From Melastoma dodecandrum (taxonomy: Eukaryota; Streptophyta; Magnoliopsida; Myrtales; Melastomataceae), in NCBI GenBank assembly GCA_029817715.1, contig JARUPY010000396.1, forward strand, positions 372,001-436,000: a DNA stretch of 64,000 bases. The letters run 5' to 3'. Below are positions 53,736-64,000 of the stretch, one piece after another. Both the position numbers and the translations under genes were made by a program. The stretch's first letter is position 1, and each line of letters starts with the position of its first letter. The notes under the pieces were generated by a model. It saw nothing but the letters and a program-made list of their open reading frames with translations. It was not told the origin of the DNA and searched no databases.

Positions 53736-55565
53736 AGAATGGAAAAATTCGGAGAGACCCACTAAAAGGCCTATCATTTTATATTTAAAGTAAAACAAGA
53801 TCTTATTTTCTCTTTGTCGGAAGCGATTACAACGTCATTTACCAAACCGAGTTCTCAGTGTGTCTTAACTACATTTTTCAACATGGAAGGAATAAGAATG
53901 ACATCCAAGACTCCCTAGGAACCTATCAAATGAATGCGAATACGTTTGTTACTAACTAACTACAGCATGACACACTCACTCATCGTACTTCATACAACCA
54001 CTAATTTATGCGTCTCACACACCTGGTTTTATTTCCTCACTTTAAGGCCGACTACTTGGCCAATCCAATGAGCGGATATCTCTCATTCACACCCTTTATC
54101 GATTGCCTTTGTAAGGGATCCCACAATTGGGCAGTCACCGACAATCGATTTTGCTCGTTTTAACCGAACCTTGATGGTTTCGTCTCACCTCCCAACCGCC
54201 CCCAAGCATAACTTCGGCATCTCCATTTATCACGCAAGTAAAGCCTTTTTGCCTCCATTTCATTCCATTTCAGCACAACCATTTTCAGCACAACGACCGA
54301 GTTGATTCTGATACTTGTGTCTCGTGGTTCCGATGCTCATGTATCGCAGTTTCGAGGCGTATATTTGCGGATTTTGAGACGTGTCTCGCGGTTCCGATAC
54401 TCATGTATCACGGTTCCATAACGTATGTCTCGTGGATTCAATTCTTTATATGTGTTTTCATGTCATTCTTACCATGAAACTTAGAAAGTTATCACCTTTC
54501 CTTCATATCAGAGTTACCCGATCTACATACATGCAAGATCTAGCCCTCACATTCTTGGCAATCCGATTACCATACCATACTACAGTTCTTAGTAGGATCC
54601 GGCCCTAATTACCTCAAGCAAGCGAGCTACCCGAACACATGTTCAAACTTACACAAGCAACAAGACGTCCTTACTCCTTTTATGCCCGGATCCAACCTTC
54701 CTTTCACTTCCCTTCACATATCACACGCACACACTTAAAGTCACAAACATTACCTACTCACATCATCCAAATCACACAAAATCACAAAACAAGAGTTGAT
54801 ATGGCCATTTCTAGTAAAATGAGTGCCGAGAAGGGGATAAAGACAGCACCCAGCAGCCCAAACGTCCAATCCTTACATGCAAATCTCCTGTCACAACCAA
54901 GATCCGGTAGGACCAAACCCATCTCTCCTTAGATCCAGTCCTTCCATCTCATTCCTACACCTTTTTGCACTTGTCCAATACATGATCCACAGCCTTCCAC
55001 ACCCAATAACTCAAGGCAACAATAATATCACCGTTTCTAGTGAAGACATGTACGGGGAAGGTGTAAAGACCGTACCTTTATACTTTTCCGCCACATAGCA
55101 CTGCGAGTCCACTTCTTCGCGTGATCTCGCTCCTGGACACGCTTACCCGCTCCCCCATCTTCCAGATCCTCTCCCTACACCGAGGATTCCGCAAGGAGTG
55201 TTCCACGTTGATCACTTTAGGCGTCTCCTTCACTTCCCCTCTCAGCTCCCCTCTTCTTTGTCCCTTTCTCTCTCTCTTTCTTTTCCTCTTTCTCAGTCAA
55301 TGCTTTAGGGTGGAAATGTGTGGTCCGAATGCTTGCTCCCCACCAAAATATCTTCTTTTATGTTATCCCCTCAAGGTTATAATCCCACCACAGTAATCCC
55401 ATCAAAATATCTCTTTTAGGATTCACTATACTTGAGCTTAACATAAAATTTTCTTCTTTTCCTTGATTCATATTTTTGGGCATGGGGTCCGTTCCCCTTG
55501 AAAGACAGGGAACGTCCTCGAGCATCTTTTCTTGCCTCGTTTCATGCTCCATGCTGGCCCCCGAA
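53736..55565 (-). other. Noncoding body of a Tat-type LTR, with weak internal repeats
   Basis: No domain is visible. Two weak repeats occur: GTCTCG(T/C)GGTTCCGAT with CTCATGTATC about 62 bases apart near 54320 and 54382, and a TTTCTAGT-GA-AAG-GTAAAGAC-GTACC-like block about 226 bases apart near 54799 and 55025. Membership of the same LTR as the flanking repeats is inferred. Confidence 0.35.
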
Positions 55566-56650
55566 CACACCTTCCTCAATCGTCAACGCCCTTGTGTATT
55601 TTCTATCTTTACTAACTCGGACCGAGATTATCTTTCAAATTATCAATCTTCTTAAGAAAATATTTACCCCATAGGATCTTCTAATGATATTTTTTAATCT
55701 GCTGGAATCATTTATTTTTAAAAAATTGTACGACGATCGTTTTTCACCAATTTTAACCCTAGGTTACCACCCGCCCACCCTTGCCTCATCGCTCAACTCG
55801 TCCCGCGGCATCCTTACCTTGTATTTCATCCCCCCTGGAGCGCTTCTTTCGCTTCACCATTCGCATATTCAGCGTTCCTCTCGCTTCACGGTTAAAGGTT
55901 GGGCGGCCGATGGGCGACAATAGTCATCCAATACCATTCAGGTTGCCTTATTTATAAGGCACACCTGACTCCCTTTCCCATTCCTCATTCAATCCCATGC
56001 ACAAGTCATACTCCAATAGTTGGAAAATGAATAAAAAGTTGGGTCGTTACACCCACACTTCCCTTTTGTACCTCAAAATATGTCAGTTGGGGCCAATTTA
56101 AGCGAATGTCACAGCACACCATCCTCGATTGCCACCGCCCTTGTGTATTTTCCATCTTTACTAACTCGGACCGAGATTATCTTTCAAATTATCGATCTAA
56201 TATTTACCCCATGGGATCTTCTAATGATATTTTTAATCGCTGGAATCATTTATTTTTAAAAAATTGTATGACGATCGTTTTTCACCAATTTTAACCCCGA
56301 GTTACCACCCGCCTACCCTTGCCTCATCGCTCAACTCGCCCCGCGGCATCCTTACCTTGTATTTCATCCCTCCATGAGCGCTTCTCTCTCTTCACCATTC
56401 GCATATTCGGCGTTTCTCTCTCTTCACGGTTAAAGGTTGGGCGCCCGATGGGCGATATTAGTCATCCAATACCACTCAAGTTGCCTTATCTATAAGGCAC
56501 ACCTGACTCCCTTTCCCATTCCTCATTCAATCCCATGCACAAGTCATACACCAATAGTTGGAAAATGAATAAAAAGTTGGGTCCTTACACCCACACTTCC
56601 CTTTTGTACCTCAAAATATGTCAGTTGGGGCCGATTTAAGTGAATATCAC
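55566..56650 (-). repeat. 549-bp direct tandem duplication (two copies)
   Basis: Copy 1 55566-56114 and copy 2 56115-56650 run in parallel from CACACC(T/A)TCCTC to TCAGTTGGGGCC(A/G)ATTTAA with only scattered substitutions and small indels. Each holds a CCTTATTTATAAGGC-like TATA region and, on the minus strand, a TGTAACGACCCAAC-like start. This looks like a duplicated LTR promoter end. Confidence 0.9.
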
Positions 56651-58314
56651 TGTTTGTTACACGCCACCTTTAGAATTCCAAGAAATCTTCGAGAACTCTT
56701 TTCTGGATAACTAGGTGAATGTTGTTGTGTCTTCAAAATGCGTGGGTTGTATTCATGCAAAAAAAATGTACAAGAAATAGTGAGAAAATTCTAAATAAGA
56801 TATTTCAAATAATTAAAATTGATTGTGTAATGTTGGAGTGAAATGTCCTTTGATAAAGAATTCTACATTGTTTCACATGCAAAACAGCGAATAATGGATA
56901 GAGGCAATGCCTTAGCATCGATTAAATTTGAATGAAATCGAATTGAATTGAATTACTAAAACATATTACCGCTTGAGGAGATCGCCTTAGTGTTCGATTT
57001 TCTCGATGATGCCCATATCTTCCGTTGTATTTTCATGTAAAATAGGGAATACGAAGGACAATAAGGAATCGAGGGAGTACATCCCGACCGTTGCCCCAAT
57101 TGATGCGGGTTGTGTTTTCACATGTGAAAAAGACGAGTTATGCAACGGAGTAGCAAACATTGGTGTATACGCTAGGAGTTGATATTATAGACTTGAGAAT
57201 GTGCTAGTGATAGTAATTAAACGAGTTTAAAATGTGGAAGTAAACACTTCTTGTAATCGATCACTCTCAACCCTCGGAAGTTTCGCTACCTCTCAGAAAT
57301 GTATGTGTAACTTTCAGTCTAGTTTACGAAAATGAGTCTACTTATATTGAAAGAAAGCTCTTCAAGTCAAGCATCTAACAATGGAAGTTTCAAGTCCATG
57401 CGAGTTTTAGAATTCAAGTTACAAGTGAAAGAGTGAACAACCGACAGGCAAATCCGAATCCAAACATGCGAGGGTCTTTTGAAAACACTCTAATTGGATG
57501 TAAATGTCATGTCATTTTAAAATCAATTTATCTTTGCATCTGAAACTCCATATACAACTATTATGATGTATCTAGAGTATATTTGAAGTTCGACACACGG
57601 CGAAAACAAAAACAAACACTTATAAACATACAAAACCAGGTTAATTACTACTAGTCTGTTCGAAACTCCTAAAATATAAACTCAAATTGAGCTTGATGTG
57701 TCATACATTTAAGTTAGGAATCTAACACAAATGGTTTCATGTAATGCGATATATATACGGAATGATATGCAACAAATACTGAAGGTGCGTGGACATATCT
57801 GAAGCATTCTTTCACTTAGCGAGCTACTTTGGTTTGGTTGAAGTTTGTAACACATTCCAACATGCAAGGACAATTTATAGGGAGGGGCTATAAGGTTCAT
57901 GATCTCTGGTTTGACCACGGGATGTCTCCGGAAACCAGTTCCAAGCTATCCAACTCCCGCACCAGTAAAAACAAGAAAACTTTAGAGCAAAAGGAGTCCT
58001 TTAAGCCTCGAGGCTGCGGGGCAGTCAAGTGTTCCTTGTCTTTGGGCAAGGGAAGACAAGTCTAGCGCTAGGAAAGAGGAAGCGAGCATGGCCAGTGGAG
58101 ATGACGGGAGAGGGACATCATAGGTTGTCCGGCTAGGTAGGAGACGTCGGTCCGGAAGAGGGTGAACTCTTGCTCGTCACGTTGGTTGGGCGGTCTTTAT
58201 GGTCGATTGATCTTACATTGGTCGAGAAGGTCGCTGAGAGGTGAGTTCACTTCAAGAGGAACGGAGCTGAGGAGGGGGCTGCAATGCCATAGGGGATGTA
58301 ACGATACGAGATTT
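56651..58314. other. Noncoding DNA, no gene recognised
   Basis: AT-rich with no domain in six frames. TGTAACGATACGAG at about 58299 could be an LTR start, by analogy with other TGTAACG starts in the window. Confidence 0.3.
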
Positions 58315-61300
58315 TATGGAATTTGGAAAGCCAGGAATGATAGCAAGGGAGCCTCAGAAGGAAGGATGGAAGGTCGTAAGGGTAAGGAGTATTGAAGGTG
58401 GAAGAGACCGGAAAGACTAGAAAAGACTGAGTCGAAGCGGAGGCAGCTGTCCCTCAATGATGAAAGGTTGTTTGGATGAAAACTATAGAGGAAGACGGAG
58501 AGACACCCTTGGGACGGAAGGACGGTGAATGAAGGTATGGTGATAGTAAGTGAAAGGCAAATGGGGAGTGATAAGGGCAATGAGTCGGGGAATCCGTCGA
58601 TTCAAAGGAGTAAGGTATGGACTAAGAATTAAAGGAAGGTCACTTGGAACGGAGAAGGAATGGGTAGGGAAAAAGAGACCATTAGGAGAATAAGTACAGG
58701 GGACGGCCATGCCTGAGTAAGGCTGGATGGGGTGGACTTGTGGTGTGAAGGCAAGGAGAAACGAGACGTCCACGGGCAGTATCCTTGCAGGGTAGGAGGA
58801 AGAAGTAATGGGGAGAGGTTGGGGAGATGAGACAAGGCCCGAGTAATGGTCCTTGCGGGGTAGGAGGAAAATTGGGAAACGAGGGCTTTGACCAGGGTCA
58901 ATGAACCCCTCTCCAATGAGTTACCGGGTGAGGATTTTACATCAAGTATTACGGGAGTGAAATACTTGGACAGGGTGAAGCCACATATACCCGATGGGAC
59001 ATAATGTGATTAAAAATAAAGGATTAGGAGAAGATAAAAAGGGAATTGCAGGGAGGAAACACCCCATTCAGATCTTCCTCACTTCCACTTCACTTCTCTT
59101 GGAATGCTCCGAGTAGGAGGACGGGGAAGAGGAGGAACCAAGGGACGGTCTAAGGTGTGCATGAGGGAAGATCGCACAAGGAAGAACGTAAGGAGGCTGT
59201 TTGCTTGCGTCTCAAGGCCTTGTTAAGGTACGGCCGGCTTTTTCCTTCAGCTTCTCCTATGAACTATTAAAGTAGTTATTAAGGTAAAAGGGTATAGTGT
59301 ATGGCGTGATCGTGGTATGAAGCATGCGAATAAGGAAGAAAGGTGTAACCCCGGACGTATTAAAGGATCGATCGTCCTATAGAACATAAAAGTAACCTCT
59401 GATGAGGCTAGGGATGTGTCTAAATGAAATAAGGGAACTAGACAAGACATGGAACGAGAAAAAGTTACGATATTAGAACGTAGGGTAAAGATGTCACTAG
59501 AAAGGATTGGGGAGGGACCACACCAAAAGGGTGTCTTTAGACGAAATAAGAACGTGAAGTGTCTCGAGGGGTGTTTCGAGTGAAAAAACTAGGATCTTGG
59601 GGGTTTTCCGAGCCAGTGTACTAGATAAAGTCTGACGCGTATTTAAGCGGTTAGGGGGTTCGGAAGTTGACCCAAGCACCCGATCCACGAGGAAATGAGG
59701 TAGGAGGAATATCTCCTTCGTAATGAAATGAGTCTAACTAAGGAGGACGAGCTAGTTAGGGCCTGGAACATTACGATCGGAAAGATAAAGATGATAATAA
59801 AGGTGAGAGTGCGAATCGGGGAAACACGAAGAAGAGTTTAAGGGCTAGTAAGGCGTGTGAGACCTGGCCGAGGGAATTAAGAGTAATAGAAACTCAGTTT
59901 AAAGGATAGAGGAATCCTAGAGAAGGCACGCGGGAGAAAGGTGAACGAAATGGGGATGTGCGTGACCGAGTCAGAGGGGAAGATGGTTGAATGGAGAAGG
60001 GAGTTAGAGCCTAGGGAAGGGCGGATGAAGAGAGCAAACTAGAATACGTGTATATGTGGATAAAAGGTAGAGGATGGATAGAGGATGAAATTCGGGAAGC
60101 CATGAATGATAACAAGGGGTCCCGGGAAGGAAGGCTGGAAGGTCATAAGAGTAAGGAGCGTTGGAGGTGGAAGAGATCGGAAAGACTAGTAAAGACCAAG
60201 TTGAAATGGAGGCAGCTATCCCTAGATGGTAAAAGGTTGTTTGGATGAAAATTATAAAGGAAGAGGGAGAGACGCCCTTGGGACAGAAGGACCGGTGAAC
60301 GAAGGTATGGCGGTTGTAAGTGAAGGGCGAATGGAGAGTGATAAGGGCAATTAGTCGGGGAATCCGTTGATTCAAAGGAGTAAGGTATAGCATCAGGACC
60401 CTTTCCAACTAACCATCTCGGTACGTGACAAGCTCAAGGCTGAGCGCGCCTGGAACGGAGACGGAATGGGTATGGAAAAGGAGACCATTAGGAGGATAAG
60501 TATGGGGGACGGCCATACCTGAGTAAGGCCGGATGAGGCAGACTTACGGTGTGAAGGCAAGGAGAAAGGAGACGCCCATGGGCTGTATACACGAATCTAT
60601 CCGAGCAACGTTGAAGCGGGCCGACCCAAGAAGGAGAGAAACGGATGGGGAGAGGAGACAAGGCCCGAGAAAAGGTCCTTGTGGTGTAGGAGGAAAAGAG
60701 GGAAATGGGGGTTTTAACCAGGGTCAATGAATCCCTCTCCAATGAGTTACCGGGTGAGGATTATACACCAAGTATTACGGGAGTAAAATACTCGGATGGA
60801 GTGAAGCCACATCTACCCGATGGGAAATAATGTGATTAAAAATAAAGGATTAGGAGAAAATAAAAGGGGAGTGCAGGGAGGAAGCACCCCATTCGGATCT
60901 TCCTCTCTTCCATTTCACTTCTCTTGGGATGCTTGGAGGAGGAGGACGGGGAAGAGGAGGAAGCAAGGGCTGACCTAAGGTGTGCGGGAGGGAGATCGCA
61001 CGGGGAAGAGCGTACGGAGGCTTTTTGCTTGTGGCTCAAGGCGTTGTTAAAGTACGGCCGGTTTCTTCCTTCAGCTTCTCCTATGAACTATTAAAGTCGT
61101 TATTATGGTAAAAAGGTATAGTGTGTGGCGTGATCGTATTATGAACCATGCGAATAAGGAAGAAAGGTGTAACCTTGGACGTTTTTAAGGACGGATCGTC
61201 CTGTAGAACCTAAAAGTAACCTCTGATGAGTCGGGGGATGAGTATCAATGAAATAAGGGGACTAGGCACGACACGGAACGAGGAAAAGTTAGGCTCTTGG

Positions 61301-61927
61301 AGCATAGGGCAAACCTGTCACCTAAAAGGATTGGGGAGGGACCACACCCAAGGGGTGTCTTTAGATGAAATAAGAACGTGGAGTGTCTCGAGGGGTATAT
61401 CGAGTGAAAAAGCTAGGATCTTGGGGTTTTCCGAGCCAGTGTACTAGAAAAGTCCAACGCGTATTTAAGCGATTAGGGGGTTCAGAAGTTGACCCAAGCA
61501 CCCGATCCACAAGGAAAGGAGATAGGAGGAATATCTCCCTCATAATGAAATGCTTCTAACTAAGGAGGACGAGCTAGTTAGGGCCTGGAACATTACGATC
61601 GGAAAGATAAAGATGATAATAAAGGTGAGAGTGCAAATCAGGAAAACAGGAAGAAGAGCTTATGGGCTAGTATGGTGTGTGAGACCTGGCCTAGGGAATT
61701 GAGAGAAAGAGAAACTCGATTTAAAGGATAGAGGAATCCTAGAGAAGGCACGCGGGAGAAAGGTGAACGAAATGGGAATGTGCGTGACCGAGTCAGAGGG
61801 GAAAATGGATGAATGGAGAAGGGAGTTAGAGCCTAGGGAAGGGCGGATGAAGAGGGCAACTAGAATACGTGTATATGCTGATAAGCGGAGTGCTAGTCCC
61901 ATGCATGTAAAAGGTAGAGGATGGATA
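58315..61927 (+). repeat. About 1.8-kb direct tandem duplication (two copies)
   Basis: Copy 1 about 58315-60087, copy 2 about 60088-61927. Paired landmarks: AAAGGTTGTTTGGATG at 58463 and 60232, CGGGTGAGGA at 58925 and 60751, GAGGAATCCTAGAGAAGG at 59909 and 61731. Offsets are 1769, 1826 and 1822 bases, so small indels separate the copies. The sequence is purine-rich on the + strand and has no coding domain. Each copy has a GATAAAAAG/AATAAAAGG box followed by GAAACACCCCATTC-like sequence, as in an LTR promoter. Confidence 0.85.
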
Positions 61928-62963
61928 AGGGAGTTAGAAACACGGGACTCAGCAAGAATGATTTAATCCTATAAGCATGGGGTCAGTAGAACGGGGACAC
62001 ACTTGTCTGCTTGGAGGGGTGACCACGGCTCGAAAATCTGGCTATTGCGGAAGAAAGGGGATTATAGTAGTATTGGAGCTCCAACCGGTGATGAATTAGA
62101 CTTTTTGAGAATGTTGACATGACATAAAATCTTGATCTACTTATAAAAAGCCCATTGTGAATAGGGATTACAAAGAATCTACTATTCATAGTCAGCCGCT
62201 AAGACCCATTACTAAGCAAGTCTGCTAAGAATATAAGTGGAGCTCTAAGTAAGTCTACAGGCTCATGCTAAGGCTACGAGGGCAGGAGACCTAACCAAGT
62301 TAACAAGGGTAGGAACGAGTCATCTCTACAAGGTAAAGTTACTTGGATCAGAATCTACGAAACCCAAGGAAGATCTTCAATTCGAGATTCTAGGATAACA
62401 GTTAGTCCCATCGTTCCAGACGATCATCAGTTAGAGGAAAATCAGGGGAAGAGTGACCCACGTCTTTGGGCATCCAATTCAATATAAATGACACGAAGAA
62501 TTTCTTAAATGGACATGGACATTCATCAAAGGTCAAAGAGCATTGTTTGCCTACAAGATCTCAGTTTCGAGTACTCAGCTTTCAGCCTTCGACCTCCAGT
62601 CTCCAGACCTGTTCCCAGACCCTCTACTTCTTCATGCCACCATTAACGTCCATACCACACTCACTGTCACGTTCACCGCACCACCAAATGCCAGATTTAA
62701 CCACACCAGCTCGCAAGTCTACGGCTTCTACAGCAAGTCTACGATGTCCACACCTTTCTAGATTTCGGCTCTGTAGTTTGTTTTAAGTCATCCTTTTCAA
62801 GGTTGTAAGTTCATCAATATAGTTCTTTCATCTACTTAACATTACGGCGACCACATCTGAACCATTGTGACGTTGGTGCCAAATATTTTCAATGGGTTGA
62901 AATTTCGACACCAATACATTTTTGGCGATCATAGTGGAAGCTCGAAGGAACTAAACGTACAAA
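61928..62963 (+). other. LTR end and leader preceding a gag-like ORF
   Basis: A TATA-like CAATATAAATGAC at about 62479 and a leader with ACGGCGACCACATCTGAACC and TTTTTGGCGATCATAGTGG end just before the ATG at 62964. This matches the layout of Tat elements (LTR, leader, gag). The primer site was not fixed. Confidence 0.45.
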
Positions 62964-63650
62964 ATGCCAAGAACTAGGAGTTCACATAAACTAGATCCCC
63001 CAATAGCCGAGGCAAATTTGGGTTGACAGTGTTCCAGGCATAGTTGGGGCGGACATATTTTCCCTGTCAATATTCGTAATGATGCACTTAAAACAAGCCG
63101 CTATAGAGGCTCCTAGCCAATTTCTGATGCACCTGGGCAAAGCTCTCCTCCTATGTTGACCTGTTATCTCGGAGAGAGAGCAATTGATGTTTGCGTTAAA
63201 TGTTTTGATCATCCTTATCGTGAAGAAGTTTTAGGGGTAAGATTTAATTATTTGTATGATCTTCCCAGGAGAGCGACTAAGTATCATCATTTACTAATGG
63301 AGGAGGCATAAATGGCCTAGAAGTCGGCGAAGTTTCTATAGTGGATGACTAGCCTTTTGAGAATGAAATTGCCATTCATACTTTTGATATTCTCGAAACA
63401 GAAGTTAATGTCATATAAGCTGACTTTAAACCCTTTTTTCCGGAATCAAAGACTCCCGATGAAACAATTGTTGCGAATGTTATGTTCTGACGCTTGGCCG
63501 ATAAGGGAATTGCCACTTGCCCATTTACTGAAAGGAATTGTTTACAATGTTTGCGAGTGGCACATGGACGAAACACATACAACCGACAGATACCACACTT
63601 TCCGTATGTAGAGCCCCATTTGAGGTGCACATGAAAACCAAAGGCATATC
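62964..63650 (+). pseudogene. Gag-like ORF start, probably Tat lineage, broken
   Basis: ATG at 62964 reads MPRTRSSHKLDPPIAEANLG, then a stop; after it the frame continues with VKCFDHPYREEVLGVRFNYL to 63311. From about 63342 another frame reads NEIAIHTFDILETEVNV and NCLQCLRVAHGRNTYNRQIP with several stops. It looks like decayed coding sequence, but I cannot match it to a named domain. The gag call rests on position after the leader. Confidence 0.35.
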
Positions 63651-64000
63651 AATCGAGGAGGGAGAGGTGGCCCAATAGCCGTGGAAGGTCACAAGAGGTG
63701 CTTGATGAACAACCCAAAGTTTTGGATAGTGCCAACCACCAAAATGTTTTCAACAAAAACGTTGCAAACCACGGGGCAACCCAAGAACAAGATGACGTAG
63801 ACTTTTCAAGTGTGTCATAAACTGAAGTATCAGAAAGATAAACTCAGGTCAATAAACCTCACCAACCCGTTAGTCCTCGGAAAGACATATCAAATAGAAA
63901 TATGGGCAACCTAGGGTAGATGTCCAGGCCATCCGAATTGGTCCGTCTACAGCCCAGTTTTTACAGGACAATATGTTGTGCCAGAAGTGTAAATTGATAG
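63651..64000 (+). other. Window end, nothing recognised
   Basis: This probably continues the decayed element. No motif is clear enough to name. Confidence 0.25.

Noticed and set aside
58300..61966. Many open frames of 60-134 codons on both strands
   Set aside because: They recur in both copies of the 1.8-kb duplication with different lengths and frames, show no domain, and reflect the purine bias of the sequence.

Overview
The window is nuclear DNA from a flowering plant. Three split host genes have intron positions and protein families typical of angiosperms: two C2-domain CAR-type genes and one R2R3-MYB gene. Almost everything else is decayed LTR-retrotransposon sequence of plant Ty3/gypsy lineages (chromovirus-like, Tat/Ogre-like and Athila). 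No rRNA, intact tRNA, CRISPR or prokaryotic operon structure was seen. Species cannot be fixed from the sequence alone.

Layout. 1-7.9 kb: two CAR paralogues on the + strand (713-1380 and 6752-7421), about 5.4 kb apart and separated by an LTR-like repeat (1.9-2.66 kb) and a broken chromovirus-like gypsy element (about 2.97-5.97 kb). 7.9-12.2 kb: a LINE fragment, a minus-strand gag scrap and a second, longer but badly decayed copy of the same gypsy family, cut off inside integrase. 13.9-22.2 kb: a Tat/Ogre-like element on the minus strand with a nearly complete pol (RT, RNase H, second archaeal-type RNase H, integrase), flanked by a roughly 255-bp direct repeat. 22.2-28.35 kb: an Athila element on the minus strand with gag, protease, RT and RNase H fused directly to a truncated LTR, so it has no integrase. 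28.4-30.1 kb: a plus-strand Tat fragment. 30.1-36.9 kb: noncoding repeat territory with a very regular 192-bp tandem array, a 24-bp array, a Tat-type LTR end and a possible SINE. 36.9-37.9 kb: a second copy of the 1.9-kb LTR-like repeat with an expanded 53-bp minisatellite. 38.1-48.0 kb: a plus-strand Athila element with both LTRs, a primer-binding site, gag, protease, RT, RNase H and a third ORF of the 'putative plant transposon protein' type, but no integrase. Its 3' LTR holds a 133-bp MITE-like insertion absent from the 5' LTR. 48.3-49.5 kb: an R2R3-MYB gene on the minus strand with an EAR repressor motif. 49.6-53 kb: gene-flanking, AT-rich DNA with a 26-bp-stem hairpin. 53-64 kb: Tat-type LTR sequence, including a 549-bp and a 1.8-kb tandem duplication, ending with the start of a gag-like ORF.

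How it works together. The host genes are probably small signalling and regulatory genes: CAR proteins are Ca2+- and phospholipid-binding partners of ABA receptors, and the MYB resembles subgroup-4 repressors. They look intact but sit in a nested retrotransposon bed in which no element appears autonomous. The most unusual signals are two Athila elements of opposite orientation that both lack integrase, the 192-bp satellite-like array, the LTR palindromes built on GTGTGGCCACAC, the variable-copy 53-bp minisatellite in an LTR, and the near-perfect hairpin at 52.66 kb. All coordinates for repeats and pseudogenes were read by eye; percent identities were not computed.
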